Shown piece after piece: positions 54,901-64,000 of a DNA stretch of 64,000 nt; within the stretch, counting starts at the first letter, position 1; the number at the start of each line of letters is the position of its first letter. Source of the stretch: Earliella scabrosa (Eukaryota > Basidiomycota > Agaricomycetes > Polyporales > Polyporaceae); assembly GCA_022605405.1 (NCBI GenBank), contig JABYQQ010000007.1:1736001-1800000 (forward strand). The letters are read 5' to 3'. The translations under genes and the position numbers were made by a program. The notes below the pieces were generated by a model. The model was not told the DNA's origin, did not search any database, and saw nothing but the letters and a program-made list of their open reading frames with translations.

Positions 54901-57054
54901 TGCTGGCAATAGCGCTCACATGCGCAGATTCCCATTGGTGTCAAATGCTCAAGACCGGCGTCATTGGTTATCGCGCATGCAACGTACGAGTTCTTCGCGC
55001 TGCTCCCATGCACGGAATCTCTCGCTGTCCGTGGACGCCGCCTCAATGACACCCCCATCCAACGGCAAGGCAAGGTCTATGCTCCGGACCTCCTGATCAA
55101 GATCGAGGTCGAGGAAGCTGGACAGAGGTTGCATGCGCACTTCGTTGACGACAGACACCTCATGCTCGCGCAAGGCGAGTATAAGCACCAGCGCGTGTGG
55201 CTCACTAACTCCGGAACGCGATCAATCAGCGAGCTCTGGCTGCTTACGGGAGAACAAGACGAGCTGTGGGTCGATACCGACGATGGGAGCGCAGGTTTGT
55301 ACATTGAGTATGGTCGGTATATGCTCCCTTTTCACCCTTCGCCAGATCCGTCATCATCTACTCCGCCAGCATCTGAGACCTTTCAGTCAAGCAATTCCCT
55401 CGCGCCCAGAACGCCATACAAAGTTCCTCTGGAGAGCATACACTCGTCTTCAGTTCTCGCGCCAGGAGACGAAGTGCAGTTGTCTTTCATCTTACACGCA
55501 GCACATCATGGTGAACAGGATCTATGTGTGCTCTTCGTCTTCAGAGAGGTACGTTCACCTATAAGATCGAAGGAACAGCCCACTGACATTCAGCATCATC
55601 CCTTAGTCCGACAACGCCCCGTTCCACTGCACTCGTGTAACGCGAAGATACGAAGTCAAACCGATCCTCAAGGTGACAGCGTCCGTCCGTCCGAGTGCGT
55701 CTCCGGAGCAGACATATGTCGTTGGCGTCGAAGTCGAGAATACAGCTGCCTCGAGCAACATTCAAGTGACACAGGTCTCCACCATGAGCGCGTTGTGGAC
55801 TTGCTCTCCCTTAGGGTCACATTCTGTGTATGCGTTCTATGACATTTACACAATGTATCTGCTAATCCCGCATTCTACAGTGTATCCATACCCCCTCGGC
55901 AAGCTGTAGAATACTCGTTAGGCGCGAGTCCATGGCGCGGCGGAGCTGGTGCGACTGAGACACGAGAATTCGTCGCTAGGAAGGTCCAGGCCGTCCTCAA
56001 AGGCGATCAAGTGGACGCTTCGGAACCACCCCCGTTAGACCTGAGTTGCACACATCTGGCACAGGTAAGTTCACCTCCTCTACATTCCACCACCTGTGAT
56101 GCTGAGGGTCCGACCTAGGGCACGAACATCGTTCCTCTGCGAACGCCCGCAACACGGCACTTCCTGCATTGTGGTCGTCGCACCATGACCGCGCAAGCGA
56201 CCGCTGCGGCGCATCCAGACATCCCCTCCCACATACAACGCGCTGTCTTTCCGCTGTACAACCCTTCCACTGTCGACATCGTCGTCTTTTGGGAGCTCCC
56301 TGCCCAAAAACGCGCGGGGCACATCCTCCTGCAGGGTCCAACCCTCGGCACCCAGCACGCAGCGCTCAAGGAGATCATCGAGGCCGCCCAGACTATGAAG
56401 GTCAAGCGGTCGATGTACGCAGAGACGCACCGCGAGCGCGAAGCCATCTTGGAGTCCGTCAAGAACTGCGAGTGGAACCAGGAGGGGGACCCTATAGCGG
56501 TGTTCGTCAAGGACGGCTCAGTCGTAGAGCACGACTTCAGGCAAGGGTGCGTCTCATGTGCTTCGCCTCTACCCGGCCTCATGCTGAGGCGCACATCTAC
56601 TCGCAGACCTTGTCATGTGCCAATCACCTTCACGCTCCGGAACTTGTCCCTGACGCATCCTGCGCGGTCGGTCTTGAAACTGGCAGGAAAGCAGCCGGGC
56701 GATGGTTCCATGTACGCTGCGCCATGTCATGTGCCCAAGATACTCGCTGACGTCGAGATTTACAGTGACTTGCTTCCTCCGCCCTACGCTGGCCGCCTGC
56801 TCCATCGACATACCATTCCCCCTTCGGAGTCGGTCTCGGTTCACGCCAAGCTATGGGCGACGCGGCCAGGGTGCTTCGCGCTGGACTCCTGGACGGTGGA
56901 GACCGAGGTGGGAGAGCCTGCTCCAAAACCACACTCCGACTCGGAACCACCACCACCAGCGGGATGGAAGTCGAGGCATTTACGATACGTGCAAAGCCCG
57001 CGGGCGGGCGAGCGGCCTTGTGTCACTGTTGTGGACACGGGCCGGGTCGAGTAG
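51948..57054 (+). CDS. TRS85: TRAPPIII-specific subunit TRS85/TRAPPC8
   Basis: Large tethering subunit that directs TRAPPIII, the exchange factor for Ypt1/Rab1, to autophagosome formation sites and early secretory membranes. Start MPPPTLPHSLSPHICILASP; then PHPAFALRFSDVLEIENAVH, ANPLQALQDLASRAFDFPPW and a Pro-rich insert (QLPSPPPPPVPVPAVPPRLP). The conserved core reads GRFVREFVTMSLVPWMEKC, QRRLAEFATILGDYKLAMSV, ARRRAALWYLVAADKLEKTG and KPLAMYFFRKAHDLYQDPV. The second half holds beta-rich modules (FWVDLVVRNPLEVDVTLSNL and similar). It ends in the acidic/Pro-rich tail up to 57054. Many introns (about 15); not all borders were set. The 3' end is 167 bp from the convergent Mpv17 gene. Confidence 0.85.
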
Positions 57055-57221
57055 GGCAGATAGACGGTGTATATATGCAGTACCATATAGCGATGTACTA
57101 CAGATCCTTGGGTAGCATAGCATTGATGGTGGCGAAACTACAAGCACACGACCTGGGAGCAAGCGGGCGGACCCCAGAGATACGAGTATATAAGAATACG
57201 AGGAAGGTGCAGCTGGAATGT

Positions 57222-58338
57222 TCACTCTTTCTTGCTCTCGCGGTCCTTCTTGGCCTTTTCCTCCGCCTCCATGCGCATCTTCTTGAGCTTGGTGTTGAAG
57301 TACGTCTGAATGCCGGGGGGGCCGAGATGAGCTCTCTGGGGATGGTGACAAGGCAGGCAGGCAGGCAGATGACTTACCCCGGTGAGGAACTGCATGAAGT
57401 TGAAGAACGGGACCCACATCTCCGGCGGCAGGAACTGCTGCGCGAAGACGGTGTACACGGGGGACGTCATCCATGTGAGCTGGACGTAGACAACGAGAGA
57501 CGGTCAGTACGCTTGAGATGGACGAGTGAGCCCAGGACACGCACCCGCAGGACCTTCCCGAACCCTGCCTTCACAGTCTTCGATACCTCGTCGACGGTCT
57601 TGGCACCGTTGATCACGGCCATGCACGCCAGGTACGCTGCCCGTTCATCCCAGTCCGCAAATCAACAAACTGACCACGACCACTCCCTTCGTCACCCCAT
57701 AACATAGAACGGGCACTCACCGAAGATCTGGATGGGCGCAACGACGAGCTGGCTCGCGAGGAGCATGCCGAGACGTGCCCCGACCCCCGTCCTGCCCGCG
57801 AACACGCGTTGGAGCGCGTTGACGAGGGTGTGCGCGATCGGCGCGGACACGAACGCGCCGTAGGCGGCCATCTTGACAGCCTTACCCGAGACCTGCGCGC
57901 GCGCGAGGACGTGCACGAGCAGCGGCGCGTCCTTGGCTACGCGTGGCGGCGGCGTGCCCGCAAGGTGCGACGCGAGGATCTCCTGGAAGAACTGCAGGAG
58001 CGCTGTGGACGGCGACCGTGTTGATCACGGTGCGTGTTGCACCCAACGTTGCACGTGGGGAACGGGGAGGATCAGGGCGGATGCGACGTCATGATGTCCG
58101 TCGAATAGACATTGGAAACAAAGAAGACGGTCAGTGAATGTGCGGATAATGAAATGACAGGGAGAGCGGTGCGGAGGTAGCGGCGGTAGACCTCGCTGGC
58201 GGGGGCGTGTGGGAGACTGGGCGTGCGAGGAGGATGCGCACCTGTCGTGATCGCCTTCGTCCTGAGCGGATTGGTGGAGAGGTTGCGGAGGTAGGCCGCG
58301 AGGAGCGGGTTCATCTGCTTGGGGGCCGCTGCGCTCAT
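57222..58338 (-). CDS. Mpv17/PMP22 family inner-membrane protein
   Basis: Small four-helix membrane protein of the Mpv17/Sym1/PMP22 family, found in mitochondria or peroxisomes. It begins MSAAAPKQMNPLLAAYLRNL, NPLRTKAITT, and after an intron of about 240 nt continues ALLQFFQEILASHLAGTPPP. Helices lie around KAVKMAAYGAFVSAPIAHTL, RLGMLLASQLVVAPIQIF, AYLACMAVINGAKTVDEVSK and LTWMTSPVYTVFAQQFLPPE. The signature W-P-xxNF is present as MWVPFFNFMQFL. The tail is charged (TYFNTKLKKMRMEAEEKAKK). No mitochondrial presequence is obvious, as usual for the family. Sub-cellular site and channel function are not settled from sequence. Confidence 0.85.
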
Positions 58339-58702
58339 GCTGTCGGGCGAGGGCGGTGGGAGGCGGGGAGGAGGGAGAGGGGCGGTCGTTCGCAGGCGTA
58401 GACTTATGAGTCCGGGGAGGCCCTAGTCTGAGCCAGGGCGCCGCCGCCAGATTCGCATCTCGATCAGCCTTCTCCGGCTGCTCGGCGTTTGGCATACCCC
58501 GCACCCCGCACCGCGCAGTCTCACTCTGACTGCACTTGGCAATAGCAGTCGTTGCAACTTGGCCGTGGTCAGGCGCAGAGGCACTAGTCGATCATGGGGG
58601 AATTGAGTGCCCCGGCGTGCCTGACTGTGGCAGGTATTGCCTCGGGCCTCGCATGCAAGGCCCAGGTATACAAGAGTTCAGTATACATCGTTGATGGCAG
58701 CT
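58339..58702. other. Intergenic between two minus-strand genes
   Basis: Promoter of the Mpv17 gene and 3' flank of the FunK1 gene. No gene or repeat recognised. Confidence 0.5.
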
Positions 58703-61700
58703 TCAGCTACAACCACCCTCCCGATCCCTCCCTGCGGGCTCTCGATGTCGCGACTCTCCCTCGGATATTGTCTCCAGTCGCGCCAGATGGAAGCGTTCTG
58801 GAAAGCGTTGAGCTATGGCATGGGGGAACTTGAAGCGTGCATAACCAAGACTCACCAATCACAGAGTCAATGGCGGCACATGCTAAATCCACGTCGTCTC
58901 TGAGCCTGGGATAGAACTCAATACGACCCAGTCGATCTGTCTCCCTCTGTTTCCACACCGCCTCGTGAAGCTTCAGCAGCATGGTCTTCCAGATCTCCCT
59001 CCGCTCGCAGTCTTGCCAGTACGGTCTGCCATGCTTGAAGAACGCCTCAAGCCAGCTCTCGGGAGTTGAGAAGTAGTCATTCTTCCTTGTCGAGAGGTCG
59101 TGGAGGTTTATACCATCGATGAAGTGGTAGGTGACGGAGGAGGGCCAGCGGGCTGGTGTCTGGCATTCAGGAAACCTGGAGGGCGTGTCGTATGTGAAAG
59201 GTAGCAGATAGGTGGCGTAGAATACACTCTCGATCTGACAGGTATCTCTTCAGAGGGTACTTATGCGCTGGTCGTTGAAGAGCGTGCAGCACATACATCG
59301 TCTGCTACGAAATGCTGTTCAAACCGATTGGACAGCACATTGATTGACATGCAGGGAGGGGTACCCTGATTGCGAAGTATCGAAACCCATGAGCGACCAC
59401 ATACTACATAGTGAATTGCCTGCATCGATATCACTGTGCGCTCACCGTCCGGACCCTCGGGGTAGAGCTGTTCGCTCCTGGTTTCCCCTGATCAATGGGA
59501 TTTGCTTCGAATGACTGTCAATTGGTCATCTTCACAATGGCGCACCTGTGCTGGTCCAATCAGGCCTGCCATATCGAAATCGTGAAGGAGACCGTAGACA
59601 TCCTCTTCTTGGTGCGTTTCTCGCCGCACCAGCTTGATCGTTTGAGGCGTCGCTTCGCGAGCTCCCCGCAACAGCACGTTGATAGTGAAGGCCTTCTCTC
59701 GGGGAATACCTGACAAATCCTCCCTTGCTAGGAGTATATTGCCGAGGCTGATGTCTTTATGTAGATACCCCAGCTCAGCGAGGTATTGAACGCCTGCATA
59801 TAGGCATCAACTTCAGAGCACGGCGTAGAGGAAGCGGAAACTGACCTCTATACACGTCTCGGAAGGCAAAGACGAGCTCGTGGACGTCCTCAAATTGTGA
59901 AAGATTCCGCTTCATGGGCGTGACGGTAACGACCTCCATACGATCATTCATGGGCTGAACTGAGGGAGGGAGACTCATTGGATCAGTAAATCCTCGCACA
60001 GAAGCGAGCACGCTGTCGAGCTTGGACATCCTGACAAAGCAGCGGTCGTGAGTCGAGAAAGAGCGTTCAAGCAACTGCCAGTGTACGTACCGATCAGGCA
60101 GGAGGATGTACCGCTTGCGATCATCTCGCCCGCTCGCGATGAGCTTCTCAATGATCTCGTGCTGGTACGCCTCGGTGGAGACGTCAGCGCAATAGAGCTT
60201 CAGCACAAACGGACCATCATAGTCGCCATCCGGCTTTTCCCTATACGCCTCCCATGAGCGCGACAGCCTGCCAACGAGCGACCGTCGATTGTCGATAAGC
60301 CTGACCAGGAAGTAGCGACCAACGTCGGGAATGGTCGCGAAGCTCGCCTCGCGATACCTGTACTGTGCCGGATCTTGACGCACGAACGGCGGTACCGCAC
60401 CAGGACGTTTAGCAGCAGGAGCAATCTGGTCCGTCGGCGTCGGCCCACGCTTTGTCGCACCCGTCGACGTGATACACTCTTTTGGAGGCGCTCCTGCTGT
60501 GGCCGTGGACGATACAGTCACCTCGCGAAAGTCGAAAGCCGGATGAACGCCCAGGTGCTCGTCGTCTGCGATCGTCAAGCCGAGGACCAGTCGGATTATG
60601 CTCACGACTCCGACCGTAGAGCCCTTGTCCAGCTCGCATCGCTCGATCCCTAGGGCGTCCGCACGGAGGAAAACCACATCGTCCTTGGTGAGAGAGAGCC
60701 CTAGAACAAATCGGAGGTATGGTTGGGTGTATCGCTGCTGTTGCATGCAGGTCAACGCTCGGAGGATCCCTGATGACTTGCGCAGGTGCTTGTCCTGTCC
60801 GGAGAGGGGGATTCCGGGCCAGCAGGCATAGGACCTGTCGAGATATTGTGCGCCGAGGTTCTCTTGGACTGCCTTAGGAAAGACCGAGACGACCTCCTGA
60901 TCCTCCAGAGCGCGATGAAGACGCTGTAGTAGGGACCGAAGAGCATCGTCGTCTGGAGGACCGTCCCGCGCAGAATCGAAGTGCGTTGAGTCGTAGGCTT
61001 GAAATCGAGCACTCGCGCCTCGGCTGTCCGGGGATTCTGTTCCATCACACGATCGTGCTCCTTCTTGCAGAGCTGGCCTGGCATCTGCGCCAGTTGGATG
61101 AGGCTCAGGGGTTGGCTTGGAGGACGATATTGTCGAGAAAACCTTGGGAAAGACCTTGCGGATGAGATGAAGCGGCGAGCCCACATGGTGGAACTCCTCA
61201 GCACGACCTGTCGCACGGTCAAGAAATGCAGTTGAAGGCAGAGCGAAGATGTCCGGTAGCGCATCTTGTCCTTGAGGAGTCGACGGGAATCCTCGTGGCC
61301 AGGTGCAGAAGCGGATGGTTGGCGAGTGTGACGCCCCGAAACTGGGACTGATAGCACTAGCACAACCGAATGCAAGTGCGCCGACGACGTTCAGGAAGTC
61401 CGCTGTCATATCAGTCTTGAGCGAATCCGCCCAGCGCCAAGTATATCGTTCCTCCAGCGGCGGTGTCCTAGGACTGGAGCTCTCCTGCTGAACGACGAGC
61501 TGTACGGCGTACAGGCAGACATCCACCCAACGCCCTTTCTCCACAGGGGTTCCCGAGATCGTGCTCTCCGACCCCGCGGTGGACTCGACGACCGTTACCA
61601 CGCCATGATGCAGGAATGAGAGCAGGATGCAGGCGGCAAGTGGTAAGGGGATAACGTCGCCAAATGCATGCCCCACCAGGTCGTGAGATAGCCACTGGCG

Positions 61701-61835
61701 GCTGAGTGACTCTTGAACGGATATTCTGGGGGCCTGAGACGCATGCTCCCAAGATTCGTAGTTCGTCGCGCTGTGACTGCCCAAATATTCAGCCTCGTTC
61801 CGGGGGACCGTAGTGAACTCGATGTTGTCGGACAT
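58703..61835 (-). CDS. FunK1-type protein kinase (fungal-specific)
   Basis: Member of the large Agaricomycete FunK1 kinase group. The long first exon begins MSDNIEFTTVPRNEAEYLGS (ATG 61835). An upstream in-frame Met at 62084 is possible but starts with an atypical Cys-rich stretch. The N-terminal domain has WVDVCLYAVQLVVQQESS and FGCASAISPSFGASHSPTIR; the kinase core begins at GPFVLKLYCADVSTEAYQHE. After an intron near 59845-59795 comes YLAELGYLHKDISLGNILLA, the catalytic loop with HKD replacing HRD, and then LLHDFDMAGLIG, with DFD replacing DFG. The C-lobe continues on minus strand from about 59225 (ESVFYATYLLPFTYDTPSRF, ESWLEAFFKHGRPYWQDCER), to a 10-codon last exon ending at 58703. HKD and DFD are normal in FunK1, so it may be active. 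Substrates are unknown. Confidence 0.85.
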
Positions 61836-62236
61836 AATCTGCCCCAGAGTCAGTGATACTAAACGACGCGTTGTGCAATCATAGACAAACCCTGCCTCGT
61901 GTACAGGCCATCTTTCGAGAGAGATGGAAGTTGAGCACAAGCAAAATACTTGGCTTACATGGCAGTAGACGCCGGTACCAAGCCCGAAGTCCTCAGCTTT
62001 ATGCGAAGGTCGATCCTTTAGCGATACATACAGGACAATTGCACAGACGGACGAACATTGGATATGGACCGCCTGATTGTCCATGCACAGCAGGAGTGAT
62101 GTCTAGATCCATGTTTTGAACACATCCTTGGGTATGGTCAGGCGCGAAAGTAGAGGCGCCTATGAAGCAGTAGCAGCATTGATAGGAACGTAAGGTAGCA
62201 ATAAACAGCAGGGTAAGGGCGTAAGCTCGTAGCACT
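61836..62236. other. Intergenic, possible 5' extension of the kinase
   Basis: An in-frame Met at 62084 would extend the kinase through here. The sequence also contains the 3' flank of YHM2. No separate gene. Confidence 0.5.
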
Positions 62237-63644
62237 CTAGCTTCTAACCGACCGAGACCTGAACGAATGTGTATGCGAATCCCCTCAGTGACCCTGACCC
62301 TTGACCCTACAGGGAGACGCAGCGTAAGCACATGGACACACTCGTTCGAGAAAGATGGAGACATACCAGGCCTTGACGTAGTCGGCAAAAGACACCATGC
62401 ATACAGTCTGCCAGATGCCAAGACCTATCCGGGGAGTGACACCACGGTAGAGACCCTTGAGGCCGTTCTCCCTGTAGATGTATGATAGTGTGTTGAGGAT
62501 CGTCTTCTTCTCCCCACGTTCCGCGGACTTGGCCATCGACTGCATCTCGACGCGCACAACCTCTATAGGCTGGTTCCAGGTAGCGAGCGCACCACCGATC
62601 GACGAAGAGAGGATCTTCTCAAAGGGCGTGAGCTTCTCGCCCTCACCCTTGCCCTTCATTTTCCGGATGCTGCTCTCCGCAAGACGAGCGAAGCCCATGC
62701 TGACCCCGGGCGTCAAACGCAGCCGATAGTTGGGGTTACATGCCACTCACCGAGAGCCCCAGTTCGTACATTGCCGGACAGCGACAGCGTTCACGCCCTT
62801 GTTGATACCACGGATACCCTCACGGCGGTAGATGTCGGCGAAAACAGCCCAAGTTGATGGCGGCTTGATGCCAGTTGCCGCCTGCTTATGCCTCGTAATC
62901 TCCGCGGTCTTCATACATGTGCAGAAACCTTGAAGGGGGTTAGCCAGCCATCAACGCCCTACAAGGTGCACACTCACCCATAGTAGCATATGCCTGAACA
63001 ATACCACCACCCATACCGCCGAGAAGACCAGCGGCGGCGGGGTTCATACCCATGGCTACCGTAGCCGTCTCGATCTCAGACGCAGTGAAGAGAAGAACGC
63101 CGCCCTTCGTTGACGCCTCGATCCAAGCCTTGACAGGGAGATGAAAACGAAGTCGCAAGGCAGTTGGGAAGAAGACGCACCCATGGAATGAGACCCTGGT
63201 AGAAGCCCGTAATGCCACCACGACTCCAGACGGTCTGAATAGCCTGGAACATGGTCTGTTGCCGGTTTGCAGCCATTTGTGTCTTGAGAACCTCAAGTGG
63301 TTGACCAAGTGTCGTAACCTGAAGTGATCGTATTAGGACACAGGTCTCAGAGCGCGACGGGCAGACTTGCCTCCTGCGGGGATAGTCAGTAAAGCCGCGG
63401 AATAGCAGAGAATGGAGTGTACGCACGAACTACATGGCGGAACAGCAATGGATGACGCGTCATTCAGCATATACAGTCGCTATATGCACTGACAATAGGC
63501 GTACCATGTTCATAATGGCACCTTGAAGGAGAAGGGTTGAGCATTCACGTGCGCCAGCTCACGATACACCGACGCGCCTCACTCACCGACAGCAATGTTG
63601 GACCAGCTGACGCCCTTTTGACCGGGTTCCTTCTGGATAGCCAT
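62237..63644 (-). CDS. YHM2: YHM2-type mitochondrial citrate/oxoglutarate carrier
   Basis: SLC25-like carrier exchanging citrate and 2-oxoglutarate, exporting reducing power as in yeast Yhm2p. Exons: 63644-63587 ([19 protein letters not shown]), 63521-63505 (17 nt), 63429-63427 (TTC), 63373-63371 (GAG), 63318-63181, 63128-62978, then about 62935-62753, 62702-62367 and 62258-62237. Joined, the start of the carrier reads [20 protein letters not shown]; without the two 3-nt exons the conserved FE is lost. Other blocks are [78 protein letters not shown] and [20 protein letters not shown]. The C-terminus (WSRSVRS) comes from an uncertain last exon; reading through instead would end at 62285. Confidence 0.88.
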
Positions 63645-64000
63645 GGCGGAGAGAGACCGGGGGTCGTGACGGAACGAAGGGGGACGGGGGAGAGAGAGGA
63701 CGAGGAAGGAGGAGGAGGAGGACGGAGGACGCGGTGCCCCAAATATTGGCGGGGGAGCGGCTAAGGGAGGCTGTTTGGCCGGCGCAAACACGCGGGATTG
63801 CACCAATCATCTGCGGACGCTCCTCCGTCTCGGACGATCCTGCCATGGTACGACCGCCCTCGCTCCCTCGCCCTCTCTTCGCAGTCCAACAGCCTCCGAC
63901 GTCTTTTTTTTTTTAAGGTCATGTATTTGTATCCCGCTCGTACTGAATACAGGTGCGGCCAGTGTCTATAGGTTTAATGCATGGTGGCAGGCGAGTGGTC
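63645..64000. other. Right-edge intergenic stretch
   Basis: Holds the YHM2 promoter, with a purine-rich plus-strand run (63665-63725, CT-rich on the gene's strand) close to the ATG. A T-run at 63903-63914 follows. No supported gene before the window edge. Confidence 0.5.

Overview
This is nuclear DNA of a filamentous basidiomycete, most likely a wood-decay agaricomycete close to the Polyporales. The evidence is GC-rich, tightly packed genes on both strands, each split by many introns of about 45-80 nt with GT(R)NGT donors, CTNAC-like branch points and CAG/TAG acceptors. There is also a FunK1-type kinase and several membrane-protein families typical of Agaricomycetes. Most single open frames are fragments of multi-exon genes, so I joined exons by reading splice sites and checking reading phase. 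Joins described as phase-checked add up to a whole number of codons.

Layout: 1-3978 holds a non-LTR retrotransposon (LINE) on the minus strand with an intact ORF1 (CCHC zinc knuckles) and an ORF2 (endonuclease plus reverse transcriptase) that runs off the left edge. Around 4900-5217 lie three copies of a near-palindromic motif. At 5169-6021 is the 5' end of an acid sphingomyelinase-like gene with no catalytic domain in the window. After a gene-poor stretch with a small ORF and an intron-bearing tRNA-Asp come N-acetylglutamate synthase (+), an orphan 436-residue gene (-), a mitochondrial carnitine/acylcarnitine-type carrier (-), a multi-FAS1 membrane protein (-) divergent from RAV1 (+), Rab GDI (-), a single-pass membrane protein (-), a multi-pass membrane protein (+), pyruvate kinase (+), a GT32-like glycosyltransferase (+) and a low-molecular-weight tyrosine phosphatase (+). 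Then follow methylmalonate-semialdehyde dehydrogenase (-), an SH3BGR/thioredoxin-like acidic protein (+), seipin (-), two conserved fungal proteins of unknown function, an LCCL-domain membrane protein (+), a putative zinc-finger protein (+), a WW-domain protein (+), TRAPPIII subunit TRS85/TRAPPC8 (+), an Mpv17/PMP22 protein (-), a FunK1 kinase (-) and a YHM2-type mitochondrial carrier (-).

There is no gene cluster in the bacterial sense; the content is mostly housekeeping. A loose theme is vacuole, autophagy and membrane traffic (RAV1, the FAS1 protein, GDI, TRS85, seipin) and mitochondrial metabolism (NAGS, two carriers, MMSDH, Mpv17). I did not find a clearly new biological system. The most unusual observations are an apparent pair of 3-nt micro-exons, one followed by a GC-AG intron, in the YHM2 gene; a 14-nt exon plus a GC-AG intron in the SH3BGR-like gene; the loss of the sphingomyelinase catalytic part next to a LINE; and the repeated palindromic motif beside it.
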